Positions 31,214-41,254 of a stretch of 64,000 nucleotides of DNA are shown one piece after another (the first letter of the stretch is position 1; each line of letters begins with the position of its first letter). Under the pieces are notes generated by a model that was not told where the DNA came from, did not search any database, and saw only the letters and a program-made list of their open reading frames with translations. The stretch spans positions 1,238,001 to 1,302,000 of the forward strand of contig AP025689.1 of the NCBI GenBank assembly GCA_023168345.1. The letters run 5' to 3'. Origin of the DNA: Lysinibacillus sp. PLM2. Lineage in GTDB: Bacteria > Bacillota > Bacilli > Bacillales_A > Planococcaceae. The translations under genes were made by a program, and so were the position numbers.

Positions 31214-31438
31214 ATGTTATATCCATCTATTGATGCTTTAAAAAAGAATATTGATTCTAAATACTCATTAGTGAGCCTTGCTTCTAAAAGAGCTCGTCAA
31301 ATGCAAGAAGTAGGTAACGAAAAATTAGACGCATACGTTTCACATAAAACTGTTGGTAAAGCACTTGAAGAAATTGCTGCAGGTGCATTAACAAAGGAAA
31401 AACAAGATGCATCTACTATTTATCATGATGAAATCTAA
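31214..31438 (+). CDS. rpoZ: RNA polymerase omega subunit
   Basis: Small subunit that helps fold and assemble the beta' subunit. The 74-aa protein has the family pattern [16 protein letters not shown] (residues about 16-31) and [17 protein letters not shown]. It lies directly after gmk, as in most Firmicutes, and is followed by a hairpin. Confidence 0.94.
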   Translation: MLYPSIDALKKNIDSKYSLVSLASKRARQMQEVGNEKLDAYVSHKTVGKALEEIAAGALTKEKQDASTIYHDEI

Positions 31439-31480
31439 ACAAATGTAATTTTTGAAACACTTATTTAAAGACGAAAAGCT

Positions 31481-31516
31481 ATTAGCTCCCGAGGATATCA
31501 TTCTTTGGGAGCTAAT
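31481..31516 (+). terminator. Hairpin after rpoZ
   Basis: ATTAGCTCCC (31481-31490) is the exact complement of GGGAGCTAAT (31507-31516) with a 16-nt loop. A proper T-run is missing (CATTTG follows), so it may be a partial terminator or an mRNA-processing hairpin. Confidence 0.55.
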
Positions 31517-31532
31517 CATTTGAGAGGGTGAA

Positions 31533-32093
31533 ATGAGAATGAAAGGGAAAAATGTATTGTTATGCGTTTCTGGCGGAATCGCAGTTTATAAAGCTGTTGC
31601 TCTTGTTAGTAAACTAACTCAAGCAGGTGCTAATGTAAAAGTAATTATGACGGATTCGGCAAAGAACTTTGTGACACCTCTTACTTTTCAAGTGATGTCT
31701 AAAAATGATGTGTATTTTGACACTTTTGATGAAAAAGAATCCAGTGTTATTGCACATATTGATTTAGCGGATTGGGCTGATTTAATTATTATTGCACCTG
31801 CAACTGCCAATGTAATTGGAAAACTGGCAAATGGCATTGCTGATGATATGCTAACGACTACTTATTTTGCAGCAACATGTCCAGTATGGGTTGCACCTGC
31901 TATGAATGTACATATGTATGATCATCCAGCAGTCAAAAGGAACATTTCTCGTTTATCAGAAGATGGCTGCTCATTTATCGAACCTTCAGAAGGCTATTTA
32001 GCATGCGGTTATGTTGGTAAGGGACGTTTAGAAGAGCCTGAAAAGATCACTCAATTAGTCATTGAGCATTTTGAAAGCGAAGCGAGAAAATAA
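31533..32093 (+). CDS. coaC: Phosphopantothenoylcysteine decarboxylase (CoaC only)
   Basis: Flavoprotein decarboxylating phosphopantothenoylcysteine in coenzyme A synthesis. The first 184 residues match the CoaC half of Bacillus CoaBC: LLCVSGGIAVYKAVAL, the active His in AHIDLADWADL, APATANVIGKLANGIADDML, PAMNVHMYDHPAV, and the substrate-recognition Cys in GYLACGYVGKGRLEEP. The protein stops at 186 aa, where the usual protein continues for about 215 more residues as CoaB. priA starts on the stop codon. CoaB must be encoded elsewhere or the pathway differs. ATG 31539 is an alternative start. Confidence 0.9.
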   Translation: MRMKGKNVLLCVSGGIAVYKAVALVSKLTQAGANVKVIMTDSAKNFVTPLTFQVMSKNDVYFDTFDEKESSVIAHIDLADWADLIIIAPATANVIGKLANGIADDMLTTTYFAATCPVWVAPAMNVHMYDHPAVKRNISRLSEDGCSFIEPSEGYLACGYVGKGRLEEPEKITQLVIEHFESEARK

Positions 32094-34504
32094 TGAAAGT
32101 AGCAGAGGTAATCGTGGATGTTAGCGCCTATCCAATAGATCGTCCTTTCGATTATTTAATTCCTGAAGAAATGCAGGAGCTAATCGAGACGGGTTGTCGA
32201 GTGAAAGTTCCATTTGGCCCTCGAAATGTACTAGGTTTTGTAACTGACATAAAAGATACAACAGAAGTGCCCATTGATAAAATCAAGCCTTTATCCCAGC
32301 TGCTAGATATTACCCCTGTATTAACAACGGAGATGCTACAGCTTGCAAAATGGTTAAAAACAGAAACAATTTGCTATGAAATTGATGCATTACAAGTCAT
32401 GTTGCCTTCAGCACTACGAGCAAAATATGAAAAACAGGTGTCTCTACAAACGGATGTAGAACAGCTACCGATTCTTTTGCAGCCTTATTTTCAGAGAGGT
32501 ACAAAAGTTAACTATAAAGCTTTTGAAAAAGATGGAATGCTTCACGATTTAAAAAGAGCGATTAAAGATAAGCAATTAGCAATTGAGAATATCGTAAAGC
32601 AAAAAGGAAATATTAAAGAAATTCGAAAAGTGAAAATAAGCGATTCTATTGAGACACTTCAAAGCATTTTGGGGAATATTTCTAATCGGGCGAAAAAGCA
32701 GCAGCAATTACTTCATTGGATGATGAACCATTCAGGAGAAGTTTTCGATCTTCAAGATATTTTAACACAAACAAATACATCGCAAGGGGTATTACAGGCT
32801 GTGATTGAATATGGTGGAGCAGAATATGTCCAGGAAGAAGTATATCGCGATCCTTTTTCTAAAGAAGTGAAAAAAACGATTTCATTAAATTTAACTGATG
32901 AACAAGCAGATGCCTTACAAAAAATCACGAATTCAATAAAGAATAGAATATCGGAAACCTTCTTATTACATGGAATCACAGGTAGCGGTAAAACAGAGGT
33001 GTATTTACAAGCCATTGAACAATGCTTACTAGAAGGAAAAGAAGCCATTGTATTAGTACCTGAAATTTCTTTAACTCCACAAATGACGGATCGTTTCCGC
33101 TCAAGATTTGGAGAACTAGTTGCAGTTATGCACAGTGGTCTATCTGTCGGGGAAAAATATGATGAATGGCGCAAAATTCATGAAGGCAAAGTTAAGGTTG
33201 TCGTGGGTGCGCGTTCTGCAGTGTTTGCACCTTTTCGAAATGTCGGTATTTTTATACTAGATGAAGAGCATGAATCAACATATAAACAAGAGGATGCACC
33301 GCGTTATCATGCTCGTGATGTGGCTATATGGAGAAGTGAATATTATCAATGTCCTGTCATACTAGGAAGTGCAACTCCTTCCTTAGAGTCTTTTGCAAGA
33401 GCAAAGAAGAATGTCTATACGTTATTAACATTAAAGGAGCGTGCGCTAAAACAATCATTACCTACTGTTCATGTAGTTGATATGAGAAATGAATTGAAAA
33501 ATGGCAATCGCTCAATGTTCTCAGAAAGTTTAGTTGAAGCAATTCGAACACGTTTAGAAAAAAAAGAACAAATGGTTTTATTTTTGAATCGTAGAGGCTA
33601 TTCGTCATTTGTCATGTGTCGGGATTGTGGAACAGTTGTCCAATGTGAAAATTGTGATATTTCCTTAACCTATCATCGCTCTAATGAAAAATTAAAATGT
33701 CATTATTGTGGTTATGAACAGCGGGTGCCAAAAACTTGTCCTCAATGTCAAAGTGACCACATCCGATATTTTGGAACGGGTACTCAGAAGGTAGAAGAAG
33801 AGCTTACAAAATTGTTTCCGGAAGCAAAAGTCTTACGGATGGATGTTGATACGACAAAGACGAAGGGTTCCCACGAGGAGATTTTAGAAGCCTTTGGTAA
33901 AGGTCATGCAGATATACTACTCGGGACGCAAATGATTGCAAAAGGTCTTGATTTTCCCAATATCACTTTAGTAGGTGTATTAAGTGCAGATACTTCGCTT
34001 CATTTACCAGATTTTCGTTCAGCAGAAAAGACATTTCAATTGTTAACTCAAGTAAGTGGACGAGCAGGTAGGCATCAATTACCAGGCGAAGTAATTATTC
34101 AAACGTATACACCGGAGCATTATGCAATTGAGCTTGCAAAAGAGCAACAATATGAACCTTTTTATGAGCGAGAAATGTGGATGCGACATCAGGCTGGTTA
34201 CCCACCTTACTATTATCTGGCATTAGTTCAGATCTCACATGAAGATATTATGCTAGCCAGTGATTATGCACAGAAAACAGTCGATTTTTTACGTTCTAAT
34301 CTATCTTTTAACGTTTCTATTATCGGTCCAACAGCTTCTAGTATAAGTCGCGTGCAAAATAGATATCGATATCAATGTTTGATAAAATACAAAGTGGAAC
34401 CAAACTTGATTGAAACATTTATACAGTTAATTAAGTTATATCGTACAGATTGGATAAAAAAAGGAATATTACTTACAGTCGATTTGAATCCCTCATCGAT
34501 ATAA
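32093..34504 (+). CDS. priA: Primosomal replication-restart helicase PriA
   Basis: Superfamily 2 helicase that recognises stalled forks and reloads the replisome. It is 803 aa. The N-terminal DNA-binding domain covers about residues 1-110. Walker A is in HGITGSGKTEVYLQAIE (residues about 293-309), followed by DEEHESTYKQ. Zinc-binding cysteines lie in CRDCGTVVQCENC, CHYCGY and CPQC. Helicase motifs include GTQMIAKGLDFPNITLV and QVSGRAGR. It overlaps the coaC stop by one base. Confidence 0.97.
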   Translation: MKVAEVIVDVSAYPIDRPFDYLIPEEMQELIETGCRVKVPFGPRNVLGFVTDIKDTTEVPIDKIKPLSQLLDITPVLTTEMLQLAKWLKTETICYEIDALQVMLPSALRAKYEKQVSLQTDVEQLPILLQPYFQRGTKVNYKAFEKDGMLHDLKRAIKDKQLAIENIVKQKGNIKEIRKVKISDSIETLQSILGNISNRAKKQQQLLHWMMNHSGEVFDLQDILTQTNTSQGVLQAVIEYGGAEYVQEEVYRDPFSKEVKKTISLNLTDEQADALQKITNSIKNRISETFLLHGITGSGKTEVYLQAIEQCLLEGKEAIVLVPEISLTPQMTDRFRSRFGELVAVMHSGLSVGEKYDEWRKIHEGKVKVVVGARSAVFAPFRNVGIFILDEEHESTYKQEDAPRYHARDVAIWRSEYYQCPVILGSATPSLESFARAKKNVYTLLTLKERALKQSLPTVHVVDMRNELKNGNRSMFSESLVEAIRTRLEKKEQMVLFLNRRGYSSFVMCRDCGTVVQCENCDISLTYHRSNEKLKCHYCGYEQRVPKTCPQCQSDHIRYFGTGTQKVEEELTKLFPEAKVLRMDVDTTKTKGSHEEILEAFGKGHADILLGTQMIAKGLDFPNITLVGVLSADTSLHLPDFRSAEKTFQLLTQVSGRAGRHQLPGEVIIQTYTPEHYAIELAKEQQYEPFYEREMWMRHQAGYPPYYYLALVQISHEDIMLASDYAQKTVDFLRSNLSFNVSIIGPTASSISRVQNRYRYQCLIKYKVEPNLIETFIQLIKLYRTDWIKKGILLTVDLNPSSI

Positions 34505-34526
34505 ATGAGAAATGTGAGGTTAAATA

Positions 34527-35024
34527 ATGGCTATAAAAGAAGTTGTAAAACATCCTGCTAAGGTGTTAACACAGAAATGTGATGAAGTAACAGAAATTAA
34601 TGAACAAATCATCGAGTTACTGGATGATTTATACGATACGATGGTCGAAAATGACGGTGTTGGGATTGCAGCACCACAAATTAATGTCCCATTAAAAGTT
34701 GCAATTGTTGAGCTTGGCGAAGAGGGACAAATATTAGAAATGATTAATCCGACAGTACTAGAACTAAGTGGTTCGGAGGTTGATATAGAAGGCTGCTTAA
34801 GCTTCCCAGGTTTATATGGAGAAGTGGAAAGACCAACATACGTAAAATTGGAAGCATGTGACCGAGAAGGTCAAGTTTATCAGCTTGAAGCAGGTGGATT
34901 TGATGCACGTGCAATATTGCATGAAATCGATCATTTAGAAGGAATTTTGTTTGACTCAAAATTAATTCGTGTCGTAACTGAGGAAGAACTTGAACAAATG
35001 TATGGGGAGGAGGATGAAGGATGA
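34527..35024 (+). CDS. def: Peptide deformylase
   Basis: Removes the N-formyl group from new proteins; metal-dependent. The 165 aa contain all three motifs: GVGIAAPQ (about residues 46-53), EGCLSFPG (about 89-96, Cys ligand), and HEIDHLEGILF (about 132-142, two His ligands). Short type, lacking the insertion of type-2 deformylases. It overlaps fmt by 4 bases, which pairs the formylation and deformylation genes. Confidence 0.97.
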   Translation: MAIKEVVKHPAKVLTQKCDEVTEINEQIIELLDDLYDTMVENDGVGIAAPQINVPLKVAIVELGEEGQILEMINPTVLELSGSEVDIEGCLSFPGLYGEVERPTYVKLEACDREGQVYQLEAGGFDARAILHEIDHLEGILFDSKLIRVVTEEELEQMYGEEDEG

Positions 35025-35962
35025 CGAAAGTCGTATTTATGGGAACACCTCAATTTTCTGTTCCAATATTAACGATGATCCATGAAAGTGGCTATGAAGT
35101 TTTGGCAGTCGTCACTCAACCAGATAGACCAGTAGGGAGAAAAAAAGTACTAACACCTCCGCCTGTAAAAGAAGAAGCATTACGTCTTGGTTTAAAAGTG
35201 ATTCAACCTGAAAAATTAAAAAATTCTATCGAGCTAGAAGAAATTATTGAATTAAATCCGGATATTATTGTAACAGCTGCTTATGGACAAATCCTTCCTA
35301 AAAAATTATTAGATGTTCCAAGATTAGGATGTATCAATGTCCATGCATCATTACTACCAAAATATCGTGGTGGTGCACCAATACATCAAGCGATATTAGA
35401 TGGGCAAACTAAAACAGGTGTTACAATCATGTATATGGTTGAAAAGCTAGATGCGGGGGATATAATTTCTCAAAGAGAGATTCCGATAGAAGAAAATGAT
35501 CATACTGGTAGTCTTTTTGATAAATTAAGCATTCTAGGGCGAGATTTGTTGCAAGATACATTACCTAGTATTATCGATGGGACAAATAAGAGAATCCCTC
35601 AAAATGACGCTGAAGCTACATTTGCTCATAACATATCACGAGAACAAGAACGTATTGATTGGTCTAAGAGTGCCTTTACTATTTATAATCAGGTGCGCGG
35701 TCTACATCCATGGCCGGTTGCTTATACAACATTAAACGGTGAGAATGTAAAGGTTTGGTGGGCTAAGCTTGGCGATAGTACATCATCATTACAACCAGGT
35801 TCTGTAACTAAAATTAATAAAGATAGTTTTGAAATTGCAACAGGTGATGGGAAAACATTAGCTATTCTAGATTTACAACCTGCAGGAAAAAAACGAATGA
35901 CTGCACAAGACTATTTAAGAGGAACTGGTTCAAAATTACAGATTGGGGACCTATTTGAATGA
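35021..35962 (+). CDS. fmt: Methionyl-tRNA formyltransferase
   Basis: Transfers formyl from 10-formyl-THF to initiator Met-tRNA. It is 313 aa. The N-terminal formyltransferase domain has VTQPDRPVGRKK, INVHASLLPKYRGGAPIHQAI (catalytic Asn-His) and LDAGDIISQREIPI. The C-terminal OB-fold domain contains VRGLHPWPVAYT. It overlaps both def and rsmB by 4 bases. Confidence 0.97.
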   Translation: MTKVVFMGTPQFSVPILTMIHESGYEVLAVVTQPDRPVGRKKVLTPPPVKEEALRLGLKVIQPEKLKNSIELEEIIELNPDIIVTAAYGQILPKKLLDVPRLGCINVHASLLPKYRGGAPIHQAILDGQTKTGVTIMYMVEKLDAGDIISQREIPIEENDHTGSLFDKLSILGRDLLQDTLPSIIDGTNKRIPQNDAEATFAHNISREQERIDWSKSAFTIYNQVRGLHPWPVAYTTLNGENVKVWWAKLGDSTSSLQPGSVTKINKDSFEIATGDGKTLAILDLQPAGKKRMTAQDYLRGTGSKLQIGDLFE

Positions 35963-37326
35963 CAAAAAAGAAGAAAGAACAGATTTGGGACGGCAATGTT
36001 CGAGATGCGGCATTAACGATACTATTAGCCGTTGATAAAAACCAAGCTTATAGTAACTTACTATTAAATCAAACGATCAATAAATATAAAATTGATGCAA
36101 AGGATCGTGCTTTATTAACAGAAATAACTTATGGGACTTTGCAAAATAAATACACGCTTGATTATTATCTAGAGCCATATATTCGCTCAAAAGTCGAACT
36201 TTGGGTGAGATGGCTTCTTCGTCTTTCCCTTTACCAAGTTGTCTATTTGTCCAGAATTCCAGCACATGCTGCCGTTAACGAAGCGGTTGAAATCGCGAAA
36301 AGAAGAGGCCATCAAGGGATAGCTTCCATGGTTAATGGTATTTTACGATCTGTTCAAAGAAAAGGTATTCAATCAATTGATTTAATTGAAGATCCTATAA
36401 ATAGATTAGCAATTGAAACGAGTCATCCAAATTGGTTAGTCGAGCGATTCATTGAAAATTATGGGGTTGAAACTACAACTGAAATGTTAAAAGAAAATAA
36501 TGTACCTCCAACTCATACAGTAAGGGTGAATCGATTAAAAGCAACTGTAGATGAAGTGCTAACTTTGCTAGAACAGGAAGGGATAACAGCAAAACAAAGT
36601 AAACTAATACCGGAATGTATTCATATAGTAAATGGTCAAGTAGCACATACAAGTGTTTTTAAAAAGGGATTTGTTACAATCCAAGATGAAAGCTCAATGA
36701 TGCCAGCAAACGTTTTAAATCCGAATTCTGGTTGGAAAGTGTTAGACATGTGTGCTGCACCAGGTGGTAAAACAACACATCTAGCAGAAAAGATGCACAA
36801 TAAAGGGTCGATTTTAGCGACGGATATTCATCCCCATAAGTTAGATTTAATCGAGGAAACAAGCAGTCGCCTTGGGCTAGATATTATCCAAACAGCACCA
36901 GTTGATGGAAGGAAGGCAGCAGAATACTTACAAAAACAATCCTTTGATGCAGTTTTAGTGGATGCGCCTTGTTCAGGACTTGGAGTAATGCGAAGAAAAC
37001 CTGATATTAAATATACAAAACGTGAAGAAGATTTCGAAACTTTGCACAAAATACAACTACAATTGCTAGATAATGCAGTCCAAGTATTAAAGGATGAAGG
37101 TAGACTTGTCTATAGCACTTGTACTGTGGACCGATTAGAAAATGAAGGAACTGTCCGAGCATTTTTAGCGTCACATCCAGAAATGGAATTAGCGCCCATT
37201 GAGAATTTACCAAAAGAGTTAGTAGATCGACAAGAAAATGGAATGCTTCAAGTATTTCCACATGACTTTGGTAGCGATGGATTTTTTGTAGCTTTATTTC
37301 GTAAGAAAACAGGTAGTCATGCATAA
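35959..37326 (+). CDS. rsmB: 16S rRNA m5C967 methyltransferase RsmB
   Basis: SAM-dependent cytosine-5 methyltransferase. The 455-aa protein has an N-terminal NusB-like RNA-binding domain (about residues 10-140) and a C-terminal Rossmann methyltransferase. The SAM motif is LDMCAAPGGKTTHLAEKM. The two catalytic cysteines are in VDAPCSGLGVMRRKPDI and YSTCTVDRLENEG. In the def-fmt-rsmB operon it starts with an ATGA overlap. In B. subtilis it is also called sun/yloM. Confidence 0.96.
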   Translation: MTKKKKEQIWDGNVRDAALTILLAVDKNQAYSNLLLNQTINKYKIDAKDRALLTEITYGTLQNKYTLDYYLEPYIRSKVELWVRWLLRLSLYQVVYLSRIPAHAAVNEAVEIAKRRGHQGIASMVNGILRSVQRKGIQSIDLIEDPINRLAIETSHPNWLVERFIENYGVETTTEMLKENNVPPTHTVRVNRLKATVDEVLTLLEQEGITAKQSKLIPECIHIVNGQVAHTSVFKKGFVTIQDESSMMPANVLNPNSGWKVLDMCAAPGGKTTHLAEKMHNKGSILATDIHPHKLDLIEETSSRLGLDIIQTAPVDGRKAAEYLQKQSFDAVLVDAPCSGLGVMRRKPDIKYTKREEDFETLHKIQLQLLDNAVQVLKDEGRLVYSTCTVDRLENEGTVRAFLASHPEMELAPIENLPKELVDRQENGMLQVFPHDFGSDGFFVALFRKKTGSHA

Positions 37327-37401
37327 GGAAGAGTGTGACGAGATATAAAAGGAAAGGCTCATTTTGCCTTGACATAAAAAAGGAGAATTACAAAGTAGAA
37401 A

Positions 37402-38532
37402 ATGGAAGATAAAAAATTAGAACGTATTTCAGATTTAGTTGAAGAAGTAGAGCAACCTCGTCGTGTGAAAAAAGAAAAACCTCAGTTAAAGGAGTCTATC
37501 TACTCGCTCAGACTCGATGAATTAAAAGAATGGTTAGAGGAAAATGGTGAAAAACCGTTTCGTGCAACGCAAATTTTCGAATGGCTATATGAAAAACGAG
37601 TAAAATCCTTCGATGAAATGTCAAACCTCTCAAAGGGGTTAAGAGATAAATTATCCAATTCTTTTGCTTTAACAACATTATCTACTATCATTAAGCAGGA
37701 ATCAAAAGATGGAACAATAAAATTCTTGTTCCAATTACAGGATGGGTATTCAATTGAGACTGTATTAATGCGTCATGAGTATGGTAATTCAGTTTGTGTT
37801 ACTACACAGGTAGGGTGTCGTATTGGATGTACATTCTGTGCATCTACTTTAGGTGGCTTAAAAAGACACTTACTTGCAGGGGAAATAGTTGAGCAAGTTG
37901 TAAAAGTACAACAAACACTTGATGAAGTAGATGAACGTGTTTCTCATGTTGTGATAATGGGTATTGGTGAGCCATTTGATAATTATGATGCTATGATGAA
38001 TTTCTTGAAAGTCATCAATCATGAAAAGGGTTTAAATATTGGTGCGCGCCATATTACAGTATCCACTTCTGGGATCGTTCCGAAAATATATCAATTTGCA
38101 GACGAACAATTACAAATCAACTTTGCGTTATCACTACATGCACCAAACCAAGAACTTCGTCAAAAGCTAATGCCAATTGCAAGAGCATATAAACTTGATA
38201 AACTTATGGAAGCAATTCGTTATTATACAGAAAAAACAGGACGCCGAGTGAGCTTTGAATATGGACTTTTCGGTGGAGAAAATGACTCTGTAGAACATGC
38301 AGAAGAATTATCAAAATTAATTAAAGGGATTAAATGTCATGTTAATTTAATTCCTGTAAACTATGTACCAGAGCGTAATTATGTACGTACGCCACGCAAT
38401 CAAATCTTTGCTTTTGAAAAAACATTAAAAAACAATGGTATAAATGTAACAATTCGTCGCGAACATGGGTCAGATATTGATGCGGCTTGTGGTCAATTAA
38501 GAGCGAAAGAGAGAGCACAGGAGACGAGGTGA
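37402..38532 (+). CDS. rlmN: Dual-specificity RNA m2A methyltransferase RlmN
   Basis: Radical-SAM enzyme methylating A2503 of 23S rRNA and A37 of some tRNAs. It is 376 aa. The [4Fe-4S] motif CRIGCTFC is at about residues 138-145, in [26 protein letters not shown] and the C-terminal catalytic Cys in [10 protein letters not shown] are present. The first about 30 residues ([18 protein letters not shown]) form a charged extension compared with the roughly 363-aa B. subtilis protein. An AAAAAGGAG ribosome-binding site precedes ATG 37402. Confidence 0.96.
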   Translation: MEDKKLERISDLVEEVEQPRRVKKEKPQLKESIYSLRLDELKEWLEENGEKPFRATQIFEWLYEKRVKSFDEMSNLSKGLRDKLSNSFALTTLSTIIKQESKDGTIKFLFQLQDGYSIETVLMRHEYGNSVCVTTQVGCRIGCTFCASTLGGLKRHLLAGEIVEQVVKVQQTLDEVDERVSHVVIMGIGEPFDNYDAMMNFLKVINHEKGLNIGARHITVSTSGIVPKIYQFADEQLQINFALSLHAPNQELRQKLMPIARAYKLDKLMEAIRYYTEKTGRRVSFEYGLFGGENDSVEHAEELSKLIKGIKCHVNLIPVNYVPERNYVRTPRNQIFAFEKTLKNNGINVTIRREHGSDIDAACGQLRAKERAQETR

Positions 38533-38538
38533 TTACCT

Positions 38539-39288
38539 TTGAAGGTGACTGTTGAAAGTGATATAGGATTGAAAAGGAAGGTAAATGAGGATCGTGCGGC
38601 GTTCATTGAGCGCCCCGATCACTATAAGCTTGCTATTTTAGCAGATGGTATGGGTGGACATAATGCTGGAGACGTAGCAAGTGAAATGGCCATTAGAGAA
38701 ATGGAGTATCTTTTTAAAAATGCCATTTCGAAAAACTTTGAAACACTTCATTCAAAAAAGATTTGGATGTTAGAAGTAGTTAAAACTATAAATGAAAAAA
38801 TATATAAACATTCTTTATTGAATGAAGATTGCCAAGGTATGGGTACAACATTAATAGCAGTATTAATTGATCATGAAAAGTGCCTAATAAGCCATATTGG
38901 TGATAGCCGTGCCTATTATTTTACTTCCAATGAGGTGGAGTTGATCACAAGAGATCACTCTTATGTTAACATTCTGGTGGAAAAAGGCGAAATTAGTGAA
39001 GAAGAAGCAGAAAATCATCCGCAAAAAAATGTAATAGTCAAAGCATTAGGAATCGAAACAAGAATAGACCCTGATTTTTATGAGGTAACTTTAGAAGATA
39101 ATGCCTTTTTACTCATTTGTTCCGATGGGTTAAGTAATAAATTATCTACCGAAGAAATGTATGCCATATTATCATTGGAGATGTCAATTGAAGATAAAGG
39201 TAAAAAATTAGTTCAATTAGCAAATGATAGTGGTGGAGAGGACAATATTTCTTTAATTTTAATGACGTTAGGAAATGAGGAGGTGTAA
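38539..39288 (+). CDS. prpC: PP2C-type Ser/Thr protein phosphatase PrpC
   Basis: Metal-dependent phosphatase that opposes the kinase PrkC encoded next. It is 249 aa. PP2C motifs are seen: DIGLKRKVNEDR, LADGMGGHNAGDVAS (metal-binding Asp), GMGTTLIAVLI, HIGDSRAYYF, LLICSDGLSNKLS and GGEDNISLI. It starts with TTG 38539 behind GAGGTGA. It is followed after two bases by prkC, the conserved phosphatase-kinase pair of Firmicutes. Confidence 0.95.
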   Translation: MKVTVESDIGLKRKVNEDRAAFIERPDHYKLAILADGMGGHNAGDVASEMAIREMEYLFKNAISKNFETLHSKKIWMLEVVKTINEKIYKHSLLNEDCQGMGTTLIAVLIDHEKCLISHIGDSRAYYFTSNEVELITRDHSYVNILVEKGEISEEEAENHPQKNVIVKALGIETRIDPDFYEVTLEDNAFLLICSDGLSNKLSTEEMYAILSLEMSIEDKGKKLVQLANDSGGEDNISLILMTLGNEEV

Positions 39289-39290
39289 CG

Positions 39291-41243
39291 ATGCTAATTG
39301 GAAAAAGAATAAATGATCGGTATAAAATATTACAATATGTTGGTGGCGGTGGTATGTCCAATGTCTACCTAGCGCACGACATCATTTTAAATCGCGATGT
39401 AGCAGTAAAAGTTTTACGATATGACTCTTCTAATGAAGAAGAATTCCATCGTCGATTCCAAAGAGAAGCTCTTTCAGCAACAAGCCTTATGCATCCTAAT
39501 ATAGTCAGTATTTACGATGTCGGTGAAGACGGGGATATGCACTATATTGTCATGGAATTTATCAAAGGCAGAACATTGAAGCAATACATAAATGAGTATT
39601 CGCCTTTGTCACCTGCTCGTAGTGTGCACATTATGAAGCAGCTAACAAGTGCCATTGCTCACGCCCATGAAAATCAAATTATTCATCGTGATATTAAACC
39701 ACAAAATATATTAATTGATGAAGAAGGAAATGTGAAGATTACAGACTTTGGTATAGCGACAACGTTAAGTGAAACAAGCTTTACAAAGACAAACTCTGTA
39801 TTAGGTACTGTTCATTATATTTCGCCAGAACAAGCAAGAGGTGGTACAGCTACAAAAAAATCTGACATCTATGCACTAGGAATTGTTTTATATGAATTAT
39901 TAACTGGTGAATTACCTTTTTCAGGAGAATCTGCTGTATCCATCGCATTAAAACATTTACAATCGGAAACGCCATCAGTAAGAGGGTTTGATGCATCAAT
40001 CCCACAAGCACTTGAAAATGTAGTATATAAAGCAACTGCAAAAAATCCAGCACATCGTTATAATACAGTCGAAGAAATGGAAGCAGATTTGGAAACGGTA
40101 TTATCTCCAAATCGACTAAATGAACCAAAATTTGTACCGCCTATTGATAACGAAGCGACAAAAGCAATCCCACCAATTAAAGAAACTTTAATGATGAATA
40201 GCGCTTCGAACATAAAGGCTAAACCAAATGAAGTGCCAAATAAGAAAGATCCTTCACCTCAAAATGGGAAAAAGACACAAGGAAAAGGGAAGATTTTTGC
40301 AATTATTGGGGCATCTGTAGCCATTTTAGTGATTTTAGCAGTTTTATTATTTAACATATTAAGTCCTAAGAAAATAGAAATTCCAGATGTATCAAATATG
40401 GAAATTGTAGATGCTATTTCAGCATTGGAAGAACTAGGATTTAAAATTGGCGAACAACGAGAACAACATTCAGATGATATTGAAACAGGCAAAGTGATTG
40501 GTACAGATCCTGAAGCCGGTTTAAGCCGTATTTCTGGTACAGAAATTGACCTGATCATTAGCCTAGGAACTGAAAAAAAGGAAATGGAAAATTATATTGG
40601 TCAACAAATTAGTCAAGTGTCCGTTTTATTAGAAAAAAGTGATTTTAAAGACTTTGAAATTGAAGAGGTATTTTCGGATAAACCAGTAGGTGAGGTCATT
40701 GAACAATCGCCAATGGCCGGGGAAGAAATTGTAGTAAAAGATACCGTCGTCGTACTAACAGTAAGTGCTGGTAAAGAAAAAATTAAAGTTGCTGATTTAA
40801 CTGGTTTTAATGAGTCTGCAAGAAATGAGTATGCGCGCAGTTCAGGTTTCGTTATAACGGTAAAAGGTGAAGAACATTCCGATGATATTCCAGTCGGAAG
40901 CGTTATTAGACAAACGCCTGAACCAAATACGGAGCTTGAAAAAGGTTCAACAATAGAAGTTTTTATCTCAAAAGGACCTGAAGAAAAGGCTGTGAAAATT
41001 TATAATTTAAATTTGGTCATTCCTTATAACCCAATTGAATATGGCGCAGAACAGCGTGTGCGAGTATTTATTCAAGATAAAAATAATGTAATGGTTCAAC
41101 CAAAAGAGGAATTTACCATCACGGAAGATTATGCATATCATACGCAGCTTGATATTGAAGAGGGGCAAACAGCTGCTTACCGTATAGAGGTAGACTCAAC
41201 AGTAATTGCAGAAGGAACAATTCCATATAACGAACTAAATTAA
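39291..41243 (+). CDS. prkC: PASTA-domain Ser/Thr protein kinase PrkC
   Basis: Membrane receptor kinase that senses muropeptides or lipid II and phosphorylates translation and cell-wall proteins; in B. subtilis it triggers spore germination by peptidoglycan fragments. It is 650 aa. The cytoplasmic kinase domain covers residues 1-270, with glycine loop GGGGMSNVY, ATP Lys40 in VAVKVL, HRDIKPQNIL at 132-141 and DFGIAT. A linker follows, then one TM helix at about 337-357. Three extracellular PASTA repeats cover about 365-565, and a C-terminal beta-rich tail ends the protein. The stop codon overlaps the rsgA ribosome-binding site. Confidence 0.97.
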   Translation: MLIGKRINDRYKILQYVGGGGMSNVYLAHDIILNRDVAVKVLRYDSSNEEEFHRRFQREALSATSLMHPNIVSIYDVGEDGDMHYIVMEFIKGRTLKQYINEYSPLSPARSVHIMKQLTSAIAHAHENQIIHRDIKPQNILIDEEGNVKITDFGIATTLSETSFTKTNSVLGTVHYISPEQARGGTATKKSDIYALGIVLYELLTGELPFSGESAVSIALKHLQSETPSVRGFDASIPQALENVVYKATAKNPAHRYNTVEEMEADLETVLSPNRLNEPKFVPPIDNEATKAIPPIKETLMMNSASNIKAKPNEVPNKKDPSPQNGKKTQGKGKIFAIIGASVAILVILAVLLFNILSPKKIEIPDVSNMEIVDAISALEELGFKIGEQREQHSDDIETGKVIGTDPEAGLSRISGTEIDLIISLGTEKKEMENYIGQQISQVSVLLEKSDFKDFEIEEVFSDKPVGEVIEQSPMAGEEIVVKDTVVVLTVSAGKEKIKVADLTGFNESARNEYARSSGFVITVKGEEHSDDIPVGSVIRQTPEPNTELEKGSTIEVFISKGPEEKAVKIYNLNLVIPYNPIEYGAEQRVRVFIQDKNNVMVQPKEEFTITEDYAYHTQLDIEEGQTAAYRIEVDSTVIAEGTIPYNELN

Positions 41244-41254
41244 GGAGGAATTTG

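Noticed and set aside
32752-33174. 140-aa minus-strand open frame in priA
   Set aside because: Antisense shadow of the PriA helicase domain.
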